From NCBI GenBank assembly GCA_016735295.1, contig JAERRU010000024.1, positions 1 to 52,959 on the forward strand: a DNA stretch of 52,959 nucleotides, written 5' to 3'. Within the stretch, counting starts at the first letter, position 1. Every line of letters starts with the position of its first letter. Positions 45,054 to 52,959 of this stretch are shown piece after piece. Below the pieces are notes generated by a model. The model was not told where the DNA came from. It made no database searches and was given only the letters and a program-made list of their open reading frames with translations. Made by a program: the position numbers and the translations under genes. The DNA is from SAR324 cluster bacterium. Its GTDB lineage: Bacteria > SAR324 > XYD2-FULL-50-16 > JAERRU01.

Positions 45054-47743
45054 TAAGATTTAATAGCCGGCGTTGATTTTTCCATTATCTCCTTAAGAAC
45101 TGTGTGCAAAATGCCCCCGTTGCGGTAATAATCTATTTCAATTTCTGTATCTAGCCGGCATAGAACCTTAATTTTTCTATCATCAATCGTTAAATCCAAA
45201 CGAGATTGAGGCAACATACCATCATGCAAGCCAGTAATACTAAATAACTCTTCACCACTTATTTTTAAACTAGAACTATCATCTCCTGGTAAAAATTGCA
45301 AAGGCAAAACTCCCATACCAATTAAATTTGAGCGATGAATTCTTTCAAAACTAACCGCAATTACCGCCTTAACCCCTAATAGGTAAGGCCCCTTGGCTGC
45401 CCAATCTCGAGATGAGCCTGAGCCATATTCAGCCCCCGCTAACACTATACTAGGCACGTTATTTTTTTTATATTCTTGAGCGACCTCAAAAATTGTACTA
45501 ATTTTTCCATTAGGAAATAATTTGGTAAACCCTCCCTCAGTGCCAGGAGCTAGCTGGTTTCTGATTCTTATATTAGCAAAGGTGCCCCGCTCCATAATTT
45601 TATCATTACCCCGCCTAGATCCATAGGTATTAAAATCATCTGGCATTACTTTTTTGGTGATTAGATATTGACCAGCCGGAGAAATTTCACCAAAAATACC
45701 AGCAGGAGAAATGTGATCAGTAGTCACAGAATCGCCTAATTTTAACAGAGCACGGGCATTTTTAATATCATTAAGCCCAGCAGATTTATCTTTGATATGA
45801 GAGAAAAATGGAGGATTTTGAATGTAGGTAGACTTTTCATCCCATTGAAAAATTTTATCAGATTTACCTTTAAGATTAGTCCAACGATCGCTAATACCAA
45901 GCACAGTCTTATATCTTTTAATATAAAAATCAGGCAAAACATTTTTTTCAGCCAAGGCGATATCACTATCAGATGGCCATATATCTTTAAGAAACACGTC
46001 TTGCCCCTGTTGATCTTGCCCCAGCGGATCTTTGCTTACATCTATATTCATAGAGCCCGCAATAGCGTAAGCAATCACTAAAGGAGGGCTAGCCAAAAAA
46101 TTAGCCTTGGTATCTCCATGAATCCGACCCTCAAAATTTCGATTTCCTGATAACACAGAACAAACAACTAAATCCTTATCTTTAATCGCAGCAGAAATTT
46201 GAGGCATTAAAGGGCCAGAATTTCCAATACAAGTGGTGCAGCCATAGCCGACGGTATTAAAACCTAGAATATCTAAATATTTTTGTAAATCTGCCTCAGC
46301 TAAATAATCGGTAACCACCCTAGAGCCAGGAGCCAAAGAAGTTTTAACCCATGGTTTAGTTTTAAGACCTAATTTGACCGCCTTTTTAGCCAGCAAGCCA
46401 GCGGTTAACATTAAAGCAGGGTTGCTAGTATTAGTGCAAGAAGTAATAGCAGCAATAACTACCGAGCCATGGTGTAAAATGTCGCCACTACCTTTTATCT
46501 GGCTCTGGTCTGCTAAAGACGAATCAGCCAATCCAAACCCACGATCTTTTACTGGCACAGTTAAATTAGTTGACCAAGCCTGCTTAGCATCTGTTAAATC
46601 AATTCTATCTTGCGGTCTCTTAGGCCCAGCAATTGAAGGCACAAGCGTTGATAAATCAAGTTCTAGCATATCAGAAAAAATAGGATCTTTAGTGGTAGAA
46701 TCTCTGAAAATGCCGAGCGCTTTATAATAGGCCTTAGTTCGCTCAATTGAGTCAGCAGAGCGCCCAGTGCTGGCTAGATATCTGAGAGTCTCATTATCAA
46801 CTGGGAAATATCCCATAGTCGCCCCATACTCAGGAGACATATTAGCAATAGTAGCCCTATCAGCCAAGGAAAGGCTATCTAGCCCTGACCCAAAAAATTC
46901 TACAAACTTCTCCACCACCCCCTTAGCTCTAAGCATTTGAGTTACTCGCAGAACTAAATCAGTAGCCGTTATCCCAGCACTAGCCTTATTAATCAATTTA
47001 AAACCTACCACCTCAGGTATCTTCATATATATAGGCTGCCCCAGCATCACAGACTCTGCCTCAATCCCGCCTACTCCCCAACCTAACACCCCTAATCCAT
47101 TAATCATGGTTGTGTGTGAATCGGTGCCAACCAAGGTATCGGGAAAGGTGACCCCATCTAATGAATGAGAAACTGGCGATAAATATTCTAAATTAACTTG
47201 GTGAATTATTCCCGCACCTGGAGGGAAAACACGTAAATTATCAAATGAATTTTGCCCCCATTTTAAAAATTCATAACGTTCTCTATTACGCTTAAATTCA
47301 GTGGCCATATTATCGGCTAAAGCGTTATTAGTGCCATAGCTATCAACTTGTATTGAGTGGTCAATAATAAGATCAACTGGCACTCTAGGATTTATTTCAT
47401 CTGGAGAGAATCCATTTTCTTGTAGAGCAGTTCTGAGTGAGGCCAAATCAACCAAGCTGGGCACGCCAGTAAAATCTTGCAACACAACCCTAGTGGGCAT
47501 GAAGGGGATTTCATCTTCCGAGATTTTATTTTTCTGCCAGCTGGCTAAATTAGTGATGTCTTTTGAGCGAAATTTTTTCCCATCATAATTGCGTAGCACC
47601 TGCTCTAATAAAACTATAATTGAAAAGGGAACTGATTTAATCCCCGGAAAGCCCATTTCAGCTAATTTACGGGGGTTATAGATGGTTGATTGATGCGAGC
47701 CGTGAGTTATCGTTTCTTGAGATTGCTTTACTATATCTTTCAT
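45053..47743 (-). CDS. acnA: Aconitate hydratase A
   Basis: Converts citrate to isocitrate. The 896-aa AcnA/IRP-type layout is complete. Cluster cysteines are in AAITSCTNTSNP (about residue 434) and GYGCTTCIGNSG (about 500-503). VGTDSHTTMINGLGVLGWGVGG and the C-terminal swivel domain with EYGSGSSRDWAAKGPYLLGVKAV are intact. With icd it covers the first oxidative part of the TCA cycle. Overlaps folA by one base. The upstream spacer is filled by a tandem repeat. Confidence 0.97.
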   Translation of the reverse strand: MKDIVKQSQETITHGSHQSTIYNPRKLAEMGFPGIKSVPFSIIVLLEQVLRNYDGKKFRSKDITNLASWQKNKISEDEIPFMPTRVVLQDFTGVPSLVDLASLRTALQENGFSPDEINPRVPVDLIIDHSIQVDSYGTNNALADNMATEFKRNRERYEFLKWGQNSFDNLRVFPPGAGIIHQVNLEYLSPVSHSLDGVTFPDTLVGTDSHTTMINGLGVLGWGVGGIEAESVMLGQPIYMKIPEVVGFKLINKASAGITATDLVLRVTQMLRAKGVVEKFVEFFGSGLDSLSLADRATIANMSPEYGATMGYFPVDNETLRYLASTGRSADSIERTKAYYKALGIFRDSTTKDPIFSDMLELDLSTLVPSIAGPKRPQDRIDLTDAKQAWSTNLTVPVKDRGFGLADSSLADQSQIKGSGDILHHGSVVIAAITSCTNTSNPALMLTAGLLAKKAVKLGLKTKPWVKTSLAPGSRVVTDYLAEADLQKYLDILGFNTVGYGCTTCIGNSGPLMPQISAAIKDKDLVVCSVLSGNRNFEGRIHGDTKANFLASPPLVIAYAIAGSMNIDVSKDPLGQDQQGQDVFLKDIWPSDSDIALAEKNVLPDFYIKRYKTVLGISDRWTNLKGKSDKIFQWDEKSTYIQNPPFFSHIKDKSAGLNDIKNARALLKLGDSVTTDHISPAGIFGEISPAGQYLITKKVMPDDFNTYGSRRGNDKIMERGTFANIRIRNQLAPGTEGGFTKLFPNGKISTIFEVAQEYKKNNVPSIVLAGAEYGSGSSRDWAAKGPYLLGVKAVIAVSFERIHRSNLIGMGVLPLQFLPGDDSSSLKISGEELFSITGLHDGMLPQSRLDLTIDDRKIKVLCRLDTEIEIDYYRNGGILHTVLKEIMEKSTPAIKS

Positions 47744-47794
47744 AGGAGAACCTTTTTGAGTTGTGATGGTTTACTTATTTATAAAATAACAATT

Positions 47795-48082
47795 TTTTTC
47801 CTTTCTTTTTGATTTTATTACTATTGAAAAACGCTAGCCACATTTTAACTCGTCAATAACAAGAAAAGCCCTTTGATGATATTTTTTTACTTTTTGATTA
47901 TATCATATTAAAAGTGTTATCTACCTTCTAGTTCGGCCATGCCAAGCCCTTTGATTAATATCTTTTTTCCTTTTTGATTCTATCACTATTGACAAATATT
48001 AGCCATCTTTTAACTCGTCAATAACAAGCAAAGCTCTTTGATGATATTTTTTCCTTTTATATTCTATCACTATTGATAGATA
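47795..48082 (-). repeat. Tandem copies of the PPTase gene 3' end (82-84 bp units)
   Basis: The stop codon of the PPTase gene (48083) has counterparts at 47999, 47917 and 47834, spacings of 84, 82 and 83 bp. The gene ends AELKCG-stop; the copies read DELKDG-stop, AELEGR-stop and DELKCG-stop. Copies 1 and 3 are the most alike. Each unit includes about 53 bp of coding end plus about 30 bp of T-rich flank. They occupy nearly the whole acnA upstream spacer, where the acnA promoter must lie. Confidence 0.88.
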
Positions 48083-48853
48083 TTAGCCACACTTTAATTC
48101 GGCGATACCAGATAAAACCCCTCGATTAATATTATTTGGCCAAAATTTTTGGGCGATCACTAGCTCAAACTCTCTATCTGCTGCTACCGCGAGCATGTAT
48201 ATATCTTTTTTCTTATCTGAGTTTGGGGTAATAGTAAATTTTAGATTTAAAAAGTGGCTATGAGTCTTTCTTAGCACAAAATCTTGCAAAATAAAAGATG
48301 GGACTTGCTTTATCTGCCAGACAGAACGAGAATTTTTTTTTAAATAGGCCTCCTTTAGCGTCCATATGCGGTAAAAATATGTTACTGAAAAATTTGTTCT
48401 TTCCCAATTTATAAACTCTGCAGAGCTAAAATAACGACGAGCAATCCTTTTTAAAAAAATACGGGGCACCACCCTTTCTAAATCAAACCCTACCGCAAAA
48501 TCAGCTAAAGCGCAGCCCACCAAATCATTAGAATGAGAAATATTAAAACTGATAACTCTATTGGCCATTAAATCTTTTGCTTCCTTGATGAATCTGCAGC
48601 TAGGGCGTCTTTTTAAATCAAGACCCATTTTAACTGATCGCCAAGGCAAATTAAATTTTTGGCAAATGAGATGCTTAGCTAAAGTGCGTCCTGCTACGAT
48701 CTCAGAGCGTCTTTTTTTTGTCTGCTTAGCCAATAAAGCCAGATCTGGCTTAGAAAAATCGTCTAATATATTGTGAAAATTAGAGTTAGGCAATAATGCC
48801 CGCTCACCAACATCAACAAGCCCAATGGTTAACGACGCTCCAAAGTGATCCAA
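48083..48853 (-). CDS. 4'-phosphopantetheinyl transferase (Sfp/EntD/AcpT type)
   Basis: Transfers phosphopantetheine from CoA to a Ser of carrier proteins. RRSEIVAGRTLAKHL, the CoA/Mg site ISFNISHSNDLVGCAL and VGFDLERV, and FYRIWTLKEAYLKK are the expected motifs. At 256 aa it is the two-subdomain Sfp type, not the short AcpS. The target is unknown and no carrier protein, NRPS or PKS lies in the window. The last 18 codons served as the source of the downstream repeat array. Confidence 0.88.
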   Translation of the reverse strand: MDHFGASLTIGLVDVGERALLPNSNFHNILDDFSKPDLALLAKQTKKRRSEIVAGRTLAKHLICQKFNLPWRSVKMGLDLKRRPSCRFIKEAKDLMANRVISFNISHSNDLVGCALADFAVGFDLERVVPRIFLKRIARRYFSSAEFINWERTNFSVTYFYRIWTLKEAYLKKNSRSVWQIKQVPSFILQDFVLRKTHSHFLNLKFTITPNSDKKKDIYMLAVAADREFELVIAQKFWPNNINRGVLSGIAELKCG

Positions 48854-48942
48854 AGAATATCCTTAAATGATAACCTAATTTAGGCTAAGGTTTATTTGCA
48901 GAAAATCTAAGCTATTAAAATATATTAAAATCTATTAAAAAT

Positions 48943-49449
48943 TTAACGATTAGAAATCTTTTTTAAGATGGGATTAACCTTAAATGGTTCATTGATAAGC
49001 TCTTTTTTATTATCAAAGATTAATTTTTTTATCTTTGATTTAGTTTCATCTGATTCATGTCTAATCATAGCCGACTTTCCTTGAAATAACGCCTGCCCCT
49101 TAACGCTCAGGTTGCTGCAATAAAGAGAAGAATTTTTTTGCACCTCAACTCTACTTTTCCCGTGCAAATCAGCCTTGTTAAGGGCAATAATTGGCCCCTT
49201 ACCAAACAATTGCCCCGCAACTATCAGATCGTCCACAATCAGCAAGTCTACATCAACGTGGCCTGTTTTTCCTATTATCAAGGTAGCACTGCAGTTAGGT
49301 CGACAAATGATTTTCCCCGTTAAATGGCCGTCAATCCTTAGTAGACCCTCAAAAATTAATGTTCCCTCAAAAGCACAATCTTCGCTTAAAATTCCGCTAA
49401 GTCGAGAACTATCATAACTAACTTCTTTATTTTTACCAAACAGACCCAC
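48943..49449 (-). CDS. Bactofilin
   Basis: Cytoskeletal beta-helix protein (DUF583) that polymerises and positions envelope enzymes. The core, residues 17 to about 125, is a run of short strands with the typical pattern FEGTLIFEGLLRIDGHLTGKI, ATLIIGKTGHVDVDLLIVDDLIVAGQLFG and SRVEVQ. A Lys-rich C-terminal tail (about 40 aa) follows. 168 aa, as expected. It has its own spacer on both sides. Confidence 0.9.
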   Translation of the reverse strand: MGLFGKNKEVSYDSSRLSGILSEDCAFEGTLIFEGLLRIDGHLTGKIICRPNCSATLIIGKTGHVDVDLLIVDDLIVAGQLFGKGPIIALNKADLHGKSRVEVQKNSSLYCSNLSVKGQALFQGKSAMIRHESDETKSKIKKLIFDNKKELINEPFKVNPILKKISNR

Positions 49450-49628
49450 AATTATTCTAAATTTGTTATTATCAATACCGTCATTTTTAATTCAAAACAC
49501 CTTGAACGCTAGAGATAGTTAGCCTCCTTGTCAATTTAAAAATCATCCAAAGAGGTGCCACCTAGCTTATTATACTAAGAGAACATGTTTAAATAAAGAT
49601 ATTTAATTAGTACCTATAATTGATGTTA

Positions 49629-51032
49629 CTAGTATTGATCAAAAAATTGCTTAACTGTTCGCCCCGATGGTTGATTATGCTGGTTTTGCAAACAAAAACG
49701 CTTAAAGCTATTTATGGTCTTATCAGCATTGGCTAGCTTTATGTGATGTTTTTTTGCATATTTTAACAAGAAAGCATCAAGTTTTTTAAATCTAGGAGCT
49801 TCAAAATAGAGTTTAAGCCCAAATCGATCATCAAGAGAGCAAAATTCATCAATTATTTGATTTTTCTCACTATCATATTCATCGATTATACCACCATCCC
49901 TAATAAGCCCTTTTCGATTAGAAGTTACATGGAGCAAGGCATTATTGGTGGTGATTATTCCGCCATCTAGAGTGGATTTTAGTAATTTTATGTTAGACTC
50001 TTCTTTACTTAAGCTTAAGTCGTCACAAAATATAATAAATTTTTCTGGCCTAAGCTTTAAAAATGCGAAAAGAGACGGTAAAAATTGCAATTGGGAAGGC
50101 AATAGATTGATTAATTTTAAATTCCTATCTTTAAAATGATTAAGTAAGGCAAAAATTGATGAAGATTTGCCCATCCCAGGCTCACCCCAAAGGAAAACAT
50201 GAAAGGCCTCTTTTTGAGTGAAAAGATTTTCTATATTTTCAATAAGCCTATCTTGATTTAATTGATTATCTATCAAGTAATCAAAACTTTTAAGTGACCC
50301 AACTGACATTTTTATTAACCTCAAAGGCTCAAAATTACTAAGCTCAAAGGCGTTATATTGAGCCAGTAAGCCCCCGCTTGATGTTTGCCAGAACTTAACC
50401 CACGGCGAGGTAGTAAATAAAGACGATAACTTTATTTTGTTAGATGCCCATTTACTAAGACTATTTTTAGGATTAACTTTGCCAATTGATGAAAAATCAC
50501 CACTAATAGACTCACCTTTCTCAATTAACTTAATATTACCCATACCTAACCATAAATCTTGCCAGATATCTTGGGGATTATTTTGCCAAAGGTGCTTAAA
50601 AAAATTTAACCGTGGGCCTAAAATAGTTTTTTTGATCAGTGAATCTGCAGTTAAAGAGGGATGCCAAAATTTATCACTCATGCGGTAAAGTAAAAATGCC
50701 TGCCAATTATTTAACCCTTTAGGAATTAAATAATTATCGCTTTGCTGGGTGAAAACCAGACAAAAGCTATTCCACTGGCTAATAACGCCATTTTCACTAC
50801 GCCAATTTTCATATATTAGTTGGTTGATGCTTTTTGATGCGTCGTTAGGCTGCTGGCGAAGAAATACTATTTTAAAACACAATTCTTCTAATGCACTAAG
50901 CAAGTTAGCCCAAGCTAATAACACCTTTTCCGATTTATGCCACTCTCCTCCTCCACTTTTTTGATAAGAATCAAGTAAATCAGAAATTAAATAGGCCTTT
51001 TGTTTAAGAATATTATCCTTAGCGAGAACCAA
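49629..51032 (-). CDS. DUF815 family AAA-type ATPase
   Basis: The C-terminal half (about residues 240-467) is a DUF815 P-loop domain: Walker A LWGEPGMGKSS, Walker B FIIFCDDLSLSKEE, sensor-like HVTSNRKGLI, EFCSLDDRFGLKLYFEAP and a final PSGRTVKQFFDQY. The N-terminal 240 residues contain a weakly conserved helical region, as is usual in bacterial DUF815 proteins. The function of the family is unknown. The start at 51032 is the first ATG of the frame. Confidence 0.85.
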   Translation of the reverse strand: MVLAKDNILKQKAYLISDLLDSYQKSGGGEWHKSEKVLLAWANLLSALEELCFKIVFLRQQPNDASKSINQLIYENWRSENGVISQWNSFCLVFTQQSDNYLIPKGLNNWQAFLLYRMSDKFWHPSLTADSLIKKTILGPRLNFFKHLWQNNPQDIWQDLWLGMGNIKLIEKGESISGDFSSIGKVNPKNSLSKWASNKIKLSSLFTTSPWVKFWQTSSGGLLAQYNAFELSNFEPLRLIKMSVGSLKSFDYLIDNQLNQDRLIENIENLFTQKEAFHVFLWGEPGMGKSSSIFALLNHFKDRNLKLINLLPSQLQFLPSLFAFLKLRPEKFIIFCDDLSLSKEESNIKLLKSTLDGGIITTNNALLHVTSNRKGLIRDGGIIDEYDSEKNQIIDEFCSLDDRFGLKLYFEAPRFKKLDAFLLKYAKKHHIKLANADKTINSFKRFCLQNQHNQPSGRTVKQFFDQY

Positions 51033-51125
51033 TTATTTATTTTGTTAATAGGGAATTAAAAGATCACCGAAAAGGTTAAAATCAGCCCTCAAATAAAGCT
51101 AAATTTTTCGGCACCAATAATTAAA

Positions 51126-51671
51126 CTAAATCTCTATCCCAAATTCATCGGTTATTTGTGATATTAGCAAAGAATCTAATTCTAAGCCATAATAGCTTAT
51201 TGTAGCAGAGACAATATTTCTAAAAGATTTTTTTAAAGCCAAACTAGATCGAGAATTAACTGACCTTAACCGACCTTTAAGTCTTAATAGCACCGTTTGG
51301 CGTAACTTACCCTTCACCCGATTAATGAGTGTGGGAGAAACTTCACTTAAATGAGTTTCTATTTCAGCTTGATTTTTCCCGCTAGCAGAAAGCCTTAGCC
51401 AAGTAGTAAATAGGTTTCTGGGCAAAAGCTTCACCTTATTACTTATTTCAGGAGTTTCTTTTACAGCATCTAGTGACGTTCCTATTTTTAAGGAAAGGGC
51501 ATCTAAAGCTGGTTCATCATCAAAAGAAGTAAAGGGGGTAGCAGAAGGCAGAGCATCTAATAAATTTTCTTGGTCATTTTCAGAGCCAGGCAAATTAATC
51601 GGCTGGGCATAGCCGATTAAACTAGTTGATACACTGATTGCTAGTATAAAATAAAAAATTAATCTATTCAC
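51126..51671 (-). CDS. Hypothetical exported protein
   Basis: I do not recognise this 181-aa protein. It has a signal peptide (residues 1-22, LIFYFILAISVSTSLIGYAQ) with likely cleavage after AQ and no lipobox. An acidic linker follows (to about residue 60), then a basic, helical region (RLSASGKNQAEIETHLSEV, VKGKLRQTVLLRLKGRL). No catalytic motif is evident. It lies between the DUF815 gene and the EamA transporter, each with its own spacer. A periplasmic structural or regulatory role is possible. Confidence 0.6.
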   Translation of the reverse strand: MNRLIFYFILAISVSTSLIGYAQPINLPGSENDQENLLDALPSATPFTSFDDEPALDALSLKIGTSLDAVKETPEISNKVKLLPRNLFTTWLRLSASGKNQAEIETHLSEVSPTLINRVKGKLRQTVLLRLKGRLRSVNSRSSLALKKSFRNIVSATISYYGLELDSLLISQITDEFGIEI

Positions 51672-51797
51672 AAATCATTAAAGCTATTTTCAGATAAAAT
51701 ATGGCTTTCTATAGATATATTCGCTATATTTACTTCGGCAAAAAGAGGGCGTAACTTAAATATTTTACTTCAAAGATATAATAGCCGTGAATTGATG

Positions 51798-52700
51798 CTA
51801 TCTAGCCTTAATTAGTAACAATTGCGAGATGATACCAGAAACGACTATTAAAGAACCACCGATCATTGCTCCAAAGGTCATAATTTCTTCTAACCAGAGC
51901 CAACCAAAAATAGCGGCAAAAATGCTTTCTGTGCTAAACAAAATAGCGGCGTGCTTGGGGTTAGCCTTAGCTAAGGCTAATATCTGCAGAAAATTAGCGA
52001 TAAATGCTGATATTACTCCAGCATATACAATATCTTGCCAAGCTAAGTTCAAATTAGCCATTCCCCACTGTTCTGGGCTAACTAAAAACACCAAAAATGA
52101 TAAACCAGAACAAAGCAACGATTGCCAAATAATAAGTGCTAGTAACCAGTTAAACGATTGATTTTTGCCGAATTTTCGCGACATAATCATATGCAAGGCC
52201 CAGCAAATAGCACTAATGAGCAATAGAGCGTCTCCTAGGTAATTATCAAAGGAAAGAGATTTAACTCCGTTTATTAATAATAAACCAACTAATGCTAAAA
52301 GAGTAAGCATCCAATGGCTAATAGAGGTCTTGGTGCCCCTGCCGATAAGTAAGATTGGTACTATTATCACATAGGTGGCAGTAATAAATCCAGCGTTAGC
52401 AATTGATGTGTGAATAACCCCAACTTGCTGGGTTAAAGCACCTAAGAAAAAAACTATCCCTAACAGAAAACCGCCTTGACGGATATTCTTGCTCCATAAA
52501 AAAGACATATTACCCTTATTGGCGAGTAAAAATATCAGTAAAGCAAATATGCCAGAAACCAAAAATCGCCAAAAAATAAATTGAAAAGGGCCTAAGTAAA
52601 GCATAGCATGCTTTTGAAAGCTAAAGCCCATCCCCCAAAGTATGGCGGTTAAAAGAATTAATCCATCAGATATTAAATGGCTTTGACGGCTTCTTGTCAT
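51798..52700 (-). CDS. EamA/DMT-family transporter
   Basis: Ten predicted transmembrane helices arranged as two EamA repeats of about 140 aa. The first begins ILWGMGFSFQKHAMLYLGPFQFIFWRF-like and the second GDALLLISAICWALHMIMSRKFG. The end of repeat 2, HAAILFSTESIFAAIFGWLWLEE, is the family hallmark. Substrate unknown; such proteins export amino acids or metabolites or import nucleotides and SAM in intracellular bacteria. Complete at 300 aa. Confidence 0.88.
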   Translation of the reverse strand: MTRSRQSHLISDGLILLTAILWGMGFSFQKHAMLYLGPFQFIFWRFLVSGIFALLIFLLANKGNMSFLWSKNIRQGGFLLGIVFFLGALTQQVGVIHTSIANAGFITATYVIIVPILLIGRGTKTSISHWMLTLLALVGLLLINGVKSLSFDNYLGDALLLISAICWALHMIMSRKFGKNQSFNWLLALIIWQSLLCSGLSFLVFLVSPEQWGMANLNLAWQDIVYAGVISAFIANFLQILALAKANPKHAAILFSTESIFAAIFGWLWLEEIMTFGAMIGGSLIVVSGIISQLLLIKAR

Positions 52701-52764
52701 ATAGAGGTTAAAATGGTTTTTTATTAAAATAATAAATTAAAAAATATGAAATACTAATCACCCT

Positions 52765-52959
52765 CATAGGGATAATTAGTCTAGTATCAAATAGATAATG
52801 AAATAGCTAAACTTATTTAAGATATGTTTTAATGGATGAATTAGCCAAACCAAATAGGGATAATTAGCCTAGTATCAAATAGGTAATGAAATAGCTAAAT
52901 TTATTTAAGATATGTTTTAATGGATGAATTAGCCAAACCAAATAGGGATAATTAGCCTA
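52765..52959. repeat. Tandem 88-bp repeat at the right edge
   Basis: Units begin at about 52771, 52859 and 52947, a period of 88 bp, and the array runs off the window. The units are about 95 percent alike by eye. One frame (plus) contains ATGGATGAATTAGCC and ends in TAG 12 codons later in each unit. By analogy with the other arrays the source may be the end of the next gene to the right, but that gene is not visible. Confidence 0.85.

Overview
The window looks like a chromosomal segment of an AT-rich, probably host-associated alphaproteobacterium. Supporting this are the rplY-pth-ychF and rpsF-rpsR-rplI clusters, a eukaryote-like NADP isocitrate dehydrogenase, an AcnA-type aconitase and a perfect 16-bp parS site. 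Codons are strongly AT-biased and genes are packed with 1-4 bp overlaps. A Holosporales/Rickettsiales-like lineage is my inference. Some genes do not fit a standard alphaproteobacterium: a Bacteroidetes-type ArgRS, an alpha2 GlyRS, a plant-type ferredoxin-NADP reductase and a 7TM-HD phosphodiesterase. I saw no rRNA, tRNA, insertion sequence, prophage or CRISPR array.

Layout. 1-4.4 kb (minus): rplY-pth-ychF, then rpsF-rpsR-rplI. 4.7-12.7 kb (plus): yajC-secD-secF followed by argS, glyS and miaB. 12.7-16.2 kb (minus): a small outer-membrane barrel candidate, then uvrB-lplA. 16.3-17.2 kb (plus): a tyrosine recombinase. 17.2-34.4 kb (minus): PAP2 phosphatase, plant-type FNR, 7TM-HD protein, DapE, a PabB-PabC fusion, a PRTase-like protein, a complete branched-chain amino-acid ABC transporter (livKHMGF), a two-headed CDP-alcohol phosphatidyltransferase, lptB and icd. 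34.6-41.3 kb (plus): ispH, parS, prpD, and a four-gene Mn/Zn/Fe ABC transporter behind an Irr-box-like palindrome. 41.4-52.7 kb: serA, a BMP-type nucleoside-binding protein, a HAD phosphatase, folA-acnA, an Sfp-type phosphopantetheinyl transferase, a bactofilin, a DUF815 ATPase, an unknown exported protein and an EamA transporter.

Together these genes cover translation, Sec export, envelope lipid and LPS biogenesis, part of the TCA cycle, folate and lysine/peptidoglycan precursors, and scavenging of amino acids, lipoate, nucleosides and metals. This suits an organism that takes nutrients from a host but keeps some central metabolism.

The most unusual feature is a repeated structural theme in the spacers. 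At five separate places there are degenerate tandem repeats with a period of about 82-88 bp. At four of them the unit is demonstrably a copy of the end of the adjacent gene: the 3' ends of rplI, fpr and the PPTase gene, and the 5' end of lptB. The units are unrelated in sequence between loci but nearly equal in length. At lptB the copies keep the start codon and form two mini-ORFs, each of whose stop overlaps the next start, leading into lptB itself. A related in-frame 60-bp repeat has lengthened the C-terminus of ribosomal protein bS18.
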